A stretch of 43,414 bases of DNA from assembly GCF_000178155.2 (NCBI RefSeq), contig NZ_ADKM02000118.1, positions 1 through 43,414 on the forward strand, written 5' to 3'. The DNA is from Hominimerdicola alba 8 (GTDB lineage: Bacteria > Bacillota > Clostridia > Oscillospirales > Ruminococcaceae). The notes under the pieces were generated by a model. It was not told where the DNA came from. It made no database searches and saw only the letters and a list, made by a program, of their open reading frames with translations. Shown one piece after another: positions 33,601-41,726 of this stretch (position 1 is the stretch's first letter; each line of letters starts with the position of its first letter). The position numbers were made by a program, and so were the translations under genes.

Positions 33601-34033
33601 TCTTGCTCTCGCCGCAGACAATGCGCACAGCCTTTCCGCAGAGTTTTGCCTGTTCAGCACCTTTCCATGCGGTCAGCGCTTTCACGAAAAGTTCCGCGCA
33701 GAAGTCGGCTTCCCATTTTGTCAGGAAGCTGTCCATAAAGTCAACACTGCGCGTCCTGAATGCCGCCCACAAAAAGCAGAGAAATCTGTTTGTCAGTTCT
33801 TCGTTTTTCTGCTTGACTATCTCGACTTTTGCCGCCTGGTGGAACTTGCTCATCACATTGAGATCTATGACAGATACCGAAACTGCTTCCATTTTGTCAA
33901 GCAGTGTGTAGTCGGCAGGCTTTTCCATGTCCATAAAAGCCTCAAATACCTTAACATTCTCTTCGGGAAGTCCCTGTTTCACCAGCAGTTTTGCCAGTTT
34001 TGACTCCCCTTCCGCGTGGTTTGCAAATATCAT
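30677..34033 (-). CDS. DUF4132 protein, last gene of the MoxR-VWA operon
   Basis: A 1118-residue soluble protein. The DUF4132 domain is in the C-terminal part, with the family-like stretch ALFVKNAVMHSFAIGLIWGL followed by LVHPLELTEEQISQWKEQL and FPQLERKVYRM. The N-terminal ~750 residues are all helical and look like HEAT-type repeats (for example KTELISLLGHQTGWHDEIAE). The ATG at 34033 has AAAGGAG eight bases upstream; a TTG further up would overlap that site. The E. coli relatives are YehI/MolR, of unknown function. As the last and longest gene of the operon it may be the target-binding or effector subunit (inference). Confidence 0.88.
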   Translation of the reverse strand: MIFANHAEGESKLAKLLVKQGLPEENVKVFEAFMDMEKPADYTLLDKMEAVSVSVIDLNVMSKFHQAAKVEIVKQKNEELTNRFLCFLWAAFRTRSVDFMDSFLTKWEADFCAELFVKALTAWKGAEQAKLCGKAVRIVCGESKTWESKIINEITDAENAADIADIVYENNAWVSMILYARVLEFSEKESDVVKHIIKVLDAYYPKGASSSSRYDDKVTYHVALGEAARFDKNMLAKFNELAANHTKEIAETAVRRECYKVLDMIDKSDKLCDKEYIGFLAANGRYNNADIPSHLAYIAKNRTALFTDTLKGLTDVAAVRVMAETLQKLGLTCPDINTAVSEKIEEFLRECLPQDADKVIEYLNGNIDTAEILEVLKNAQWNTCNRTDIDYYGNLGIDDYFSRYYTVLIQADVGYSKNWFIKDVTGFDLVKREDKCFDMLFRAGLPVNTAVECVADCIEKLYSDKESTIKRAADALAEHAEELEKLETADLSAIARQMAVMAFDHDPKRYKEKIMAMVEDSSKAVKTELISLLGHQTGWHDEIAELLTRKKSAAREMAVSVIEKQGAEMYKDALNAALEKEKSAKIKDRIALLIGAAVSQKPEEESSGAPVDIVAELTKGGKAKKVAWCFEGAHKEVTNADGTEAPKNYLEALLMCYAAMTNFGVSPTANSLAEKLDKRSLEGFAAEVFGKWLDNGAQAKTKWVLYFAAIHGGNAMVDDFMHYIKYWGENSRGAIASEAVRAMALSGSTTALMNVDGMSRKFKNKMVRGAAAEALRNAAEELGLTTEELADKIVPDLGFDENMCREFDFGPRQFKVYLAAGNELQIFSGDKQVKNLPKPGVNDDAEKAAAASADFKEMKKQLKTVAANQKARLESVLMNDRKWSQEGWNALFVKNAVMHSFAIGLIWGLYDENGRLTETFRYTEEGSFNSIEDDEIELAPNGSIGLVHPLELTEEQISQWKEQLEDYEIVQPFPQLERKVYRMTDEERKSHAIMRFDGIELNSLSLIGKMTKAGWYKGQAEDAGFFYYFWREDVSSRAKQSDGSYLAEGVLADLEFSGASIVNYDFEGEDVTINKLELYKPGADLYRAQPVAVGEVSDRYFSELIMQLTSVLGKPEEE

Positions 34034-34099
34034 TTCAATTACTCCTTTCAATGTCGGCTGTATGCCGTTTGATATGTTGTCCTCAAATTTGTACCGTTA

Positions 34100-35917
34100 T
34101 CAGAATGGTGACTGCTCTTCCGTCAGCTTTTCGGGCTGCATCTTTGCCAGCGCACTGATGGTCTGCAAGCGTTTTTCGCCCAGTTCGATATATTCGTACA
34201 GCGCTGACATCTTTTGCAGGATACTTCCCGCATCGCCCAACAGACTGTGCCTGTAGGCAGATGCGCCGTCAAGCAGTGCAGAGGTCAGTTCGGCAAGATG
34301 TGCCATGCCGCAGTTTTCGGCACGCTTTGTCAGCTTGTCTTCGTCGCGTATCTCAGACCTCAGTCCGCAGTGTACGATGAATGCCAGCGTATTCCTCAGC
34401 CGAGTGAACAGACTCAGCAGACGCTCTGCATAGTCACCGAAAGCCTCAGTACCGTCATACTTTTCGGGAAGGAAATACTGCTTGTCATCAAAATAGTCGA
34501 TAAAATCGTAGATCTCTATGGGGAAGATCGTCAGTTCGCCGTTCTGCACGCTCGCAGTGCCGAGAATGGTGTAATTTGCATCTGTATTCCCGACCATGCG
34601 CCGCGCTATCTTTTCAAGCAGTTCGATGAACGATCTGGTTTCTGCGCGGAACTTTGCCTTTACCTTTATGCGGCAGCCCCGCCAGTCCTCTATCTCCATT
34701 ATGAAATTCTGGCTGTACTTGTCAAAGCGGTGGTAACAGCACTTTGTCGGGTGTATGAAAAACATTCTGTCAGTTTCATACTCGCCCGCTTCGTCAAGTT
34801 CTGCGGCTATCTGCCTGAAATCGTCAATTATCAGCTTATGCACCGCAGGGCAGTTAAGGCTTGCTTTAGTCTGGCTTGCGACCTTTGTTTCTGCCGATGA
34901 TGACAGCTTTTCACCGCTGACTTTCGCGCCCACCAGCACAAGTTTGCTCTTCATCACCGAACTTAACGTTGCACCTAAGTCCCACGGGGACAGCGGCGGC
35001 ACTCGGCGTGAACGGGTGCTGTCCTCGTAATAAGTCGGGCGCATATCCGATATTGTCAGGAAATCCCCGCCCGATGTCCTGTTCTCGTCAAGGAAATAAT
35101 ATATCTCACCCTTGTACTCACTGCCCGAAACATCACGCGCACCTATCGGCAGAAGGCTCAGTTCACCCGCCAGAGGTTCGTAACTGCGCCGAAATTCGCC
35201 CAGCGCTTCTTCTGTCAGCCGACCTTTTTCAAGAGCCGCCAGCAAGGTGTCAGCTTCACAGAGTTTTCTTGCAAATTCGTGGTCACTGAACGATGCACGC
35301 CTTTGCAGGTGTGCCGTAAGCAGACCGCCCACCTTGCGCATGACGCGCTCGGCATCTGCCGCTTTAAGACCGTGACAGCGCACCGCCGCCGCTTCGATGC
35401 GGGCGGGCATGTCATCGGGCATGCGCACCAGACCGTCTGTCAGTATCTCGCCCAGCAGACCCCTGCAAAGAGATGCGCAGTCATGCACACGCGCTTCGTC
35501 CTTATCGGAGAGGTACTTCACCTGCGGCGCGTTAGGTTCTGCCTGCACCTGTTTTACTGCGGGAGTTTCGGCGGGTCGGGGCTTCTCAGTTTTTTCTTCG
35601 GGGGCGGGCTTTTCTGCGGGGGCAGGTGCTTCATCTGCGGGTATAACGCCTTTCATAAGCACCAGCGCACCTATTATGTGCCTGCACACCGCCCTTGACG
35701 GACAGCTGCATGTGCTGTTTTCAAGAGGTGATCTAAGTGTCACCGTTTCGCCGCCGAAGTTGAGGGTAATGCAGTCATCGCCCTCTTCAAACTCGGCTGT
35801 CAGACCCTCTGCGTCCTTGCAGGCGCGTTTGTAAGTGCCTTTATTTGCAAGACCTATCAGCGCATCTTCATCGGCGGCGGCTATCAGCTGTCTTAATTTC
35901 TGTACTTTTTCAGTCAT
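34100..35917 (-). CDS. SWIM zinc-finger protein of the MoxR-VWA operon
   Basis: A 605-residue protein with a SWIM-type zinc motif at residues 70-80 (C-S-C-x5-C-R-H), then a Pro/Glu/Ala-rich linker (about 95-130) and a long region of no recognised family (e.g. KGEIYYFLDENRTSGGDFLT, RRVPPLSPWDLGATLSSV). The arrangement matches YehQ-type proteins that accompany YehL/YehP AAA-VWA pairs. SWIM fingers bind DNA or proteins. The start at 35917 is 10 bases after the VWA gene stop, and the start of DUF4132 is 66 bases after its end, so all are one transcript. Confidence 0.87.
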   Translation of the reverse strand: MTEKVQKLRQLIAAADEDALIGLANKGTYKRACKDAEGLTAEFEEGDDCITLNFGGETVTLRSPLENSTCSCPSRAVCRHIIGALVLMKGVIPADEAPAPAEKPAPEEKTEKPRPAETPAVKQVQAEPNAPQVKYLSDKDEARVHDCASLCRGLLGEILTDGLVRMPDDMPARIEAAAVRCHGLKAADAERVMRKVGGLLTAHLQRRASFSDHEFARKLCEADTLLAALEKGRLTEEALGEFRRSYEPLAGELSLLPIGARDVSGSEYKGEIYYFLDENRTSGGDFLTISDMRPTYYEDSTRSRRVPPLSPWDLGATLSSVMKSKLVLVGAKVSGEKLSSSAETKVASQTKASLNCPAVHKLIIDDFRQIAAELDEAGEYETDRMFFIHPTKCCYHRFDKYSQNFIMEIEDWRGCRIKVKAKFRAETRSFIELLEKIARRMVGNTDANYTILGTASVQNGELTIFPIEIYDFIDYFDDKQYFLPEKYDGTEAFGDYAERLLSLFTRLRNTLAFIVHCGLRSEIRDEDKLTKRAENCGMAHLAELTSALLDGASAYRHSLLGDAGSILQKMSALYEYIELGEKRLQTISALAKMQPEKLTEEQSPF

Positions 35918-35927
35918 ACGCCGCCCC

Positions 35928-37085
35928 CTATCCGAACACTCTGCCGATGTAGCCGCCCAGCTGGTCGGGGGTCATCGCACCGACAAAAGCGCCCATATCT
36001 GCCAGCTTTTGCCCCAGCGGACGGTTGAACGCCGCATTCGCATTTTCGTCCAGCGCTGTCAGGTAGCTGAGTTTCGCGCCGCTTGTGATGATATTATTGC
36101 TGACATTCAGCAGTCGGTCAACATTTCCGCCCTCGAACAGGTCTGTAACGCATATGACGACCGTCTGCGAAGGGGTGGATATAAGCTGTTCGCAGTAGGT
36201 CATCGCCTTGTCGATGTAGGTACCGCCGCCCAACTGTACGCTCATAAGCACCTCAGCGGGGTCTTCCGCATGTTCGCTCAGGTCTACCACCGCTGTGTCG
36301 AATATCACCAGTTTCACCTCAGCAAAAGGCAGTTTCGAGATTATCTGCGCCATCACAGCGCTGTATATCACCGAACCTGCCATCGAGCCGCTTTCGTCGA
36401 TGGCGATTATCACCCGCTTGTTGCTGAAACGCTTGACGCGGTTGGAGAAGTATATCTCTTTCAGCATCAGCTGACCGCTTTCGCTGTCGTAGTTTTTCAG
36501 GTTTCGGCGTATGGTCTTTTTAATATCTAAGTTTCGCGCCGAATGTACGGGGCTTGAAGAATTGCGGTCTATGCGCCCCAGTATCGAACGGCGCACGCTG
36601 TTCTCCAGCTTCTGACGCAGTTCATCTGCCACCTGCGCGGCTATCTTCTTGGCGGTTTCCACCACCTCGCCGCGCATCAGGTGCCTTAGCTGTAAGATGG
36701 TCTTCAGCAGATCCATGTTCGGGGTCATCTTTTCGAGGACTTTCTTGTCGGTCAGCAGTTCTGTAAGACCGAACTCGTCAAGCGCGTGCTTTTCGAGCAC
36801 CTCTGCTGTTTGTTTCGGGAAAAGTTCGCGCACCTTGTTTATCCACTTGGCGGCTGTCAGCTTTGACTTGCCCTGACCTGCCGTCCGCTGTGCGCTCTCG
36901 CCGCTTCCCTGTCTTACATCGTCGCCGTCTGCCCTGCTGTAAAGGTAGTCGAGCAGTTCTTCCATGTCCATGAAACTCTGCAATTCGCGCTCATCGCCCG
37001 AAAAATCCAGTTCTCTGTCCGACTGACTGCCCAGCACCAGCCGCCACCTGTTCATCGAAAGCGCTTTTTCTTCTGCTTCCGTCAT
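35928..37085 (-). CDS. VWA-domain protein of the MoxR-VWA operon
   Basis: A 385-residue cytosolic protein with a helical N-terminal half (about 1-220) and a C-terminal von Willebrand A domain. The metal site (MIDAS) is complete: D230-E-S-G-S234 in IAIDESGSMAG, a Thr in LGGGTYIDKA and an Asp in VICVTDLFEGG. VWA proteins of this kind act with MoxR ATPases as substrate adaptors, comparable to YehP in E. coli. Its ATG overlaps the stop of the DUF5682 gene (ATGA), and the SWIM gene follows after 10 bases. Confidence 0.91.
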   Translation of the reverse strand: MTEAEEKALSMNRWRLVLGSQSDRELDFSGDERELQSFMDMEELLDYLYSRADGDDVRQGSGESAQRTAGQGKSKLTAAKWINKVRELFPKQTAEVLEKHALDEFGLTELLTDKKVLEKMTPNMDLLKTILQLRHLMRGEVVETAKKIAAQVADELRQKLENSVRRSILGRIDRNSSSPVHSARNLDIKKTIRRNLKNYDSESGQLMLKEIYFSNRVKRFSNKRVIIAIDESGSMAGSVIYSAVMAQIISKLPFAEVKLVIFDTAVVDLSEHAEDPAEVLMSVQLGGGTYIDKAMTYCEQLISTPSQTVVICVTDLFEGGNVDRLLNVSNNIITSGAKLSYLTALDENANAAFNRPLGQKLADMGAFVGAMTPDQLGGYIGRVFG

Positions 37086-39499
37086 TTCTGCTCACCTCCG
37101 CTCAGCTGTGCCGTGATAAGGCTGTCCAGCATTTTTCCGAAGCCGTAAAGCCCCTCATCTATGACATCGCCCGAAAGCAGGTCATCAGCCTTGCCGCCGT
37201 GTATGTCTGCCGCCGCCCTTGCGATATCATGTATCTCGGACGGTGTGAAGTAGGAGAACGCCAGCCTCATCGAGGGCAGTATCTCCATGAAATCAGCAGT
37301 TTCAAAGCCTGTCATAAGTTCGTCGGTCATTTTCAGGAAAGAATCATCAGCAAGCACGATGTCGCCCGCCGTCCTGAAAAGCCCGCGCAGATAGTCAGCG
37401 CCCTTTTTGCGCACCTCTGCTGAACCGCTGAGATAGCCGCGCATGGCATTTTCGGCATCGCCCCTGCGGTCAGCTTCTATGGCATAAAGCAGACCCATCA
37501 CCGCACCGTAAACAGCGGGGTGTTTCTCGTCTGTTACTGACATTGTCAGCAGTGCATCTTCAAGGGTGTCGCGCCAGTCAGCCAGCACGCCGCCTGTCAG
37601 ACTGAACATCAGCCGCATTATATCCACCACATCGTCAGCGACATCATCGGGCGAATTTGTCATCATAGGCAGGGCAGATATCAGCTTGCCCATACAGCTG
37701 TTCATGTATGCGAGAGAACTTTCGTCCTCGAAATTGTACAGTTTGCGCAGGTCGTACAGTCTGCCGAAGCACCGCAGACCCTCACCTATCGAGAAAAAGT
37801 CGCCGTCATTTGCCACTATGCTGTCCAGTTCGGCAGTCTGGCTCTCGGTCAGCGGTATGCCCATCTCAAAACAGCTTATGGCAGTCTGCGCCGCATCATC
37901 GCACCTGCCGCTCTCAGCGAAAGACCTTGCCGCCACATTTGCGCAGGCTTCCTCAATGGTGAAGCCGTCTGTGGTGTGGTCGATAAGAGATGCGTCGACC
38001 TGCGGAGTCCTGCGGTAATTCCACTGTTCGTGTACCCTGCTCCTGTCGCGCCCGTGATGCAGGTCGGGACCTTTCACCAGCTTGGCAAAGCCTGTATGCA
38101 GGTAGTTCAGCCTGTGGAAAAAACGGCTGACAGCGATACCCTTTTCGCCTGTGAACAGCGGCAGGTCGATATCCTGCGGGATAACGCTGGTGTACTTTAA
38201 TTTGTACTGTTCGCATATCTTTTCAAAGTCTGCCACCAGCGGTGGGACATGGCTCTTGTCACCGATATGCCCCACACCGTCACCTGTGGCGAGGGTGCGC
38301 ATTATCGTCAGCGGCATGGCGCTTGACATGGTCTTTTCGCCCTTTATGAACGCCGAAGTTATGCCGTCGGAAAGTTCTGCCAGACCGCACTGGCTCACAT
38401 TCCTGAGCGCCGCAAGACCTGTCATAACGCTTTTGGCAGAAGTCACATCTGCTATCGACACGGGAATGTCACGCTTTGAACTTTCCTTTGCTGTTGCTAT
38501 CAGCAGTTCAAGGGTGGCGTTGTTGTAGACTTCTGCCTCGTCATCGCCATTTTTCAGCCGCGCGGTTATGCCGTCGTAAAACGCGGGACAGTTCATGCCC
38601 GATGCGTAGCCGTGAAGCGCGTCTGCCGCCTGATAGGAATATGCTGTCGGGAAAGCGCCCTGAATGTCAGCGGTCATCTTGTGCAGTTTGAAAGGCTTTA
38701 TTTTGCCCGCTTTAAGCACCTGCGCCAGTCCAAGACTGTGCAGACCGCCCGTCACTGCAAGCACCTTTTCGCCGCTGTCAAGCGCTTCCTGAATGCGGTA
38801 AGCCATGTGCCGTTCTCTTGCGAGAGTGCCGTCTGCCTCCAATTCTGTCTTGCTTTCGTCATTTCTGGTCAGCACGCAGTAGGTGTGCATCATCTTGCAG
38901 AAGTCCTCAGCCGACAGCTTAAGTCCCTCTATCTCGAAGTACTTCTCCCAGAACTCATCAAAACTGCGTATGCCTGTCTTTTCGCACAGCCGCTTGTAAA
39001 ACTGCGACCGCGCCAACCTTGTGTCATCGGTATAGCTGTGTTTTTCGGCATCTGTGCGCAGACCTTTACTGCTGACGGTGTTTATGAGTATCTCGCAGTA
39101 AGGCAGGTCGATGAAACGCGCAGGTATCCCCCGCGCTTTGCCCTCAGCCAGTGCGTTGTATTCAGGCGAAGACTCCAGAAAAGGATAGTAGCACTTGTAG
39201 TCCTCAGCATCGGGGCTGACCAGCTTTTTCTTGTCTTTATAGAAATAGTATATCGCCGCAGGGAGTCGGGTAAGTTCATCGGTCAGCACAGGTATCAGGT
39301 CGTTGGCATTTTCAGGACCCTCTATCAGTATGACAGTAGGCGAAAACTCCTCTATCGCCCTTCTCAGCTGAAATGCGCAGACGGGGCTGTGATGACGCAC
39401 GGGGAAAAGCAGCAGCTTTCCATCGGGGTCATATCTCAGCAGTTCCCCCGCCGCGCCTGCTATCTCAGCAAGCCTGCCGTTTCCGAATATGCCTTCCAT
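37082..39499 (-). CDS. DUF5682 family protein of the MoxR-VWA operon
   Basis: An 805-residue soluble protein (YehM-like). The N-terminal domain shows LLLFPVRHHSPVCAFQLRRA, TVILIEGPENANDLIP and later VLAVTGGLHSLGLAQVL. A His pair, a Glu-Gly-Pro and a G-G-L-H in this order recall the EreA/ChaN/TraB (TIKI) metal-dependent hydrolase superfamily, so an enzymatic role is possible (inference). The C-terminal half is helical. The start at 39499 lies 40 bases inside the MoxR gene and has GGTTGGTGG upstream; no shorter start preserves the conserved N-terminus. Confidence 0.86.
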   Translation of the reverse strand: MEGIFGNGRLAEIAGAAGELLRYDPDGKLLLFPVRHHSPVCAFQLRRAIEEFSPTVILIEGPENANDLIPVLTDELTRLPAAIYYFYKDKKKLVSPDAEDYKCYYPFLESSPEYNALAEGKARGIPARFIDLPYCEILINTVSSKGLRTDAEKHSYTDDTRLARSQFYKRLCEKTGIRSFDEFWEKYFEIEGLKLSAEDFCKMMHTYCVLTRNDESKTELEADGTLARERHMAYRIQEALDSGEKVLAVTGGLHSLGLAQVLKAGKIKPFKLHKMTADIQGAFPTAYSYQAADALHGYASGMNCPAFYDGITARLKNGDDEAEVYNNATLELLIATAKESSKRDIPVSIADVTSAKSVMTGLAALRNVSQCGLAELSDGITSAFIKGEKTMSSAMPLTIMRTLATGDGVGHIGDKSHVPPLVADFEKICEQYKLKYTSVIPQDIDLPLFTGEKGIAVSRFFHRLNYLHTGFAKLVKGPDLHHGRDRSRVHEQWNYRRTPQVDASLIDHTTDGFTIEEACANVAARSFAESGRCDDAAQTAISCFEMGIPLTESQTAELDSIVANDGDFFSIGEGLRCFGRLYDLRKLYNFEDESSLAYMNSCMGKLISALPMMTNSPDDVADDVVDIMRLMFSLTGGVLADWRDTLEDALLTMSVTDEKHPAVYGAVMGLLYAIEADRRGDAENAMRGYLSGSAEVRKKGADYLRGLFRTAGDIVLADDSFLKMTDELMTGFETADFMEILPSMRLAFSYFTPSEIHDIARAAADIHGGKADDLLSGDVIDEGLYGFGKMLDSLITAQLSGGEQK

Positions 39500-40554
39500 G
39501 CGCCACCAACCTTTTTAGCTTTTGCTGTAACAGCTGTCCTGAAATAGGCTTTCAGCTTTTCGAGATCGTCCTTGTTCTCCTTGCAGACCGCACCCAGCAG
39601 ATTTTCGGTCAGCAGACCCATATCAGTCTTGCCGTCACCGAAATACCAGCTGTGGCTGATGGTCTGGTAATAGACCGAAACAGCTTCAGCAGTACTCATT
39701 ACAGCGGCAGGCTTTTCGACCACAGTGCCCTCAGCAGTCCTGCCCTCACGCAGTTCATGGTAGGTGACTGCCAGCAGTTCTGCCACATCGGTATCTATGG
39801 GGCAGTCGATATGACCCGCCTTAGCCATATCCTCAGCTTCGCGGATTATTATTTCCTTTTCAAGGCGGACATCTGCGATGGGCATGACAGTTTCAAAGTT
39901 GAAACGCCTTTTCAGCGCGCCCGACATCTCATTTACGCCCTTGTCGCGGGTGTTGGCAGTACCGATTATATTGAAGCCGGGCTTAGCCAGCACAAGACCT
40001 TCATCACCCAGTTCGGGGATATTGAGTATCTGGTCACTCATGACCGAGATAAGGCTGTCCTGTATCTCGGCGGGGGTACGGGTTATCTCTTCAAATCTGG
40101 CGAAGATGCCATTTTCCATGCCGACCAGCAGAGGTGACGGCACCAGCGCTTCTCTGCATGGACCTTTTGACAGCAGCAGCGCGTAGTTCCAGCTGTACTT
40201 TATCATATCTTCGGTGGTGCCGGCAGTACCCTGTACGGTATTTGTGCTGACACCGCAGCACGCCGCACTGAGAAGTTCCGAAAGCATGGTCTTGGCAGTA
40301 CCCGGTTCGCCCACCAGCATAAGACCTCTGCTGCCTGCCAGCGTGATTATGCAGCGTTCTACCAGTGCATCGTTGCCGTAGAATTTGCGGGGTATCTTAA
40401 CGCCGCCCGCTTCACCGCCCAGTATGAAAGTGCGCACTGCTTTCGGTGACAGCCGCCAGTTTTCGGGCTTTTTGCCTGTGTCAGATGCTTCCAGCGCTGC
40501 AAGCTGGTCTGCATACCTGACCTCAACGGGTGGTTTTATGTAATTTTGTTCCAT
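39460..40554 (-). CDS. MoxR-type AAA+ ATPase, first gene of a five-gene operon
   Basis: A 364-residue AAA+ ATPase. Walker A GEPGTAKT at 82-89, a Walker B-like GIFARFEEI (with acidic pair), sensor 1 IIGTANTRDKGVNEM and arginine-finger segment ALKRRFNFETV are all present, so it should be active. MoxR proteins remodel or load metal into partner proteins together with VWA proteins; YehL is the E. coli counterpart. It starts behind AGGAGG and follows a good promoter at 40624-40652. The DUF5682 gene overlaps its last 40 bases. Confidence 0.92.
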   Translation of the reverse strand: MEQNYIKPPVEVRYADQLAALEASDTGKKPENWRLSPKAVRTFILGGEAGGVKIPRKFYGNDALVERCIITLAGSRGLMLVGEPGTAKTMLSELLSAACCGVSTNTVQGTAGTTEDMIKYSWNYALLLSKGPCREALVPSPLLVGMENGIFARFEEITRTPAEIQDSLISVMSDQILNIPELGDEGLVLAKPGFNIIGTANTRDKGVNEMSGALKRRFNFETVMPIADVRLEKEIIIREAEDMAKAGHIDCPIDTDVAELLAVTYHELREGRTAEGTVVEKPAAVMSTAEAVSVYYQTISHSWYFGDGKTDMGLLTENLLGAVCKENKDDLEKLKAYFRTAVTAKAKKVGGAWKAYSETAGLLR

Positions 40555-40623
40555 TTGTCCTTCCTCCTGAATAAAATACCGAACGCTCGACCTATTCGTG
40601 AAGCGCTGTTCAACTATGTCTTG

Positions 40624-40652
40624 ATTATAACATAAATATGTACGAATTACAA
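40624..40652 (-). promoter_or_regulatory. Sigma-A promoter of the MoxR-VWA operon
   Basis: On the minus strand: -35 TTGTAA (40652-40647), 17-bp spacer, -10 TATAAT (40629-40624). It lies 70 bp upstream of the MoxR ATG. No other promoter is evident inside the operon. Confidence 0.7.
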
Positions 40653-40728
40653 TAGCGATTTTGATATTATTTCAATGCAGTCCCTTTTATTGTACCAAAA
40701 TCCCCAAAAAGTCCGTATAAAGAAACAA

Positions 40729-40752
40729 ACAGCTGAAATAACTCTCAGCTGT
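40729..40752 (-). terminator. Probable terminator of the fsa/structured-RNA transcript
   Basis: 8-bp stem ACAGCTGA / TCAGCTGT with an 8-nt loop; on the minus strand it is followed by the U-rich TTGTTTCTTT. Confidence 0.6.
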
Positions 40753-40787
40753 CTGTCAGAAGGAATATATAATATGAAATAAAAGGA

Positions 40788-40905
40788 GAATGGATAGCAT
40801 TCTAAAGCGGGGCATTTCAGGGACTGCCCCGCGATTTCCGATGGGGTCCCGCAGACAAGACAGCAGAGGGGTATACTGCCGTCTTGTCAGGGTGTTTCGG
40901 AGATC
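40788..40905 (-). ncRNA. Structured intergenic RNA candidate (3' of the transaldolase gene)
   Basis: Three consecutive hairpins: 40833-40905, a long stem (GATTTCCGA / TCGGAGATC outside, GACAAGACAGCAG / CTGCCGTCTTGTC inside); 40807-40832, a perfect GCGGGGCA / TGCCCCGC stem; and a small AGAATG / CATTCT stem (plus-strand 40788-40804). A terminator follows in the minus direction at 40752-40729, so a minus-strand RNA of ~190 nt, or a long 3' untranslated region, is most likely. No known RNA family recognised. On the plus strand a 50-codon Arg-rich frame (40790-40942) runs through it, but its AGGAG is only one base from the ATG. Confidence 0.4.
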
Positions 40906-40956
40906 CCGATTGGAAAATAAGGTGGAAATTCGGAGTATTTGATACTCTCTGAGATC

Positions 40957-41604
40957 TTACTTGTTAGGTACGCTCTCCCAATCTTTTAGGAAGCGCTCGA
41001 TGCCGTTGTCGGTCAGCGGGTGCTTTATCATCTGTCTGATAACGCCCATCGGAACAGTTGCGATATCGCAGCCTGCCCTTGCAGCATCAACAACGTGTAT
41101 CGGATTTCTGATAGATGCGGCGATGATCTGGGTCTTGATGCCCTGAACGGAGAAGATATCTGCGATCTCCTCGATCAGATCCATGCCTGTCATGCCTATA
41201 TCGTCCAGTCTGCCCAGGAAAGGCGAAACATAAGTCGCGCCTGCGTTGGCAGCCAGTATAGCCTGTGCAGCTGAGAATATCAGTGTAACATTGGTCTTGA
41301 TGCCCATTTCGGTCAGCCTCTTACAGGCTTTAAGACCCTCAGCGCACATCGGCAGCTTGATAACTATATTCTTGTGTATCTTTGAAAGCGGGATAGCCTC
41401 TTCGACCATCTTGTCAGCTTCCAGTGAGATGACCTCAGCAGAGATAGGGCCGTCAACGATCTCGGTTATCTCCTTTACTACCTCCTCGAATACTCTGCCT
41501 TCTTTGGCGATCAGCGAGGGGTTGGTGGTAACGCCGCATATAACGCCCAGCGATTCTGCTTCTCTGATGTCATCGACATTCGCGGTATCAACAAACAGCT
41601 TCAT
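40957..41604 (-). CDS. fsa: Transaldolase-family sugar aldolase (Fsa/TalC type)
   Basis: A 215-residue class I aldolase of the short transaldolase/fructose-6-phosphate aldolase subfamily. Seen: [31 protein letters not shown], the Schiff-base lysine Lys83 in [33 protein letters not shown] with [11 protein letters not shown], and the C-terminal [10 protein letters not shown]. In the cytosol it should interconvert sugar phosphates of the pentose phosphate pathway; whether it is transaldolase or Fsa cannot be told by sequence alone. It lies divergently from the xylanase gene, which fits pentose use. A -10 like TATAAT lies at 41726-41721 on the minus strand with a poor -35. Confidence 0.92.
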   Translation of the reverse strand: MKLFVDTANVDDIREAESLGVICGVTTNPSLIAKEGRVFEEVVKEITEIVDGPISAEVISLEADKMVEEAIPLSKIHKNIVIKLPMCAEGLKACKRLTEMGIKTNVTLIFSAAQAILAANAGATYVSPFLGRLDDIGMTGMDLIEEIADIFSVQGIKTQIIAASIRNPIHVVDAARAGCDIATVPMGVIRQMIKHPLTDNGIERFLKDWESVPNK

Positions 41605-41726
41605 AATTTACCCGTCCTTTCAAGCACAAGGCTAAGTGTACATACCTGTTCATAAAGCAGTACGAACATATTGTGGTCAGCCTGCATGCTTTACATATCC
41701 ATGTTGTATTTTCTGATATTATTATA

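Noticed and set aside
38612-39547. 311-codon plus-strand frame opposite the DUF5682 gene
   Set aside because: Shadow of a well-supported minus-strand gene; low-complexity Phe/Arg/His-rich translation typical of antisense frames. The same holds for 31061-32239 and 33449-34003.
40833-40905. Known riboswitch, 6S RNA or T-box
   Set aside because: I looked for the T-box GGTGG-type motif, 6S bubble and common riboswitch cores and found none. Position after the aldolase gene on the minus strand also argues against a leader.
40790-40942. 50-codon Arg-rich plus-strand frame
   Set aside because: The AGGAG lies one base from the ATG, too close for normal initiation, no -35 is present, and the frame follows strong RNA hairpins. 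Kept only as an alternative in the RNA entry.
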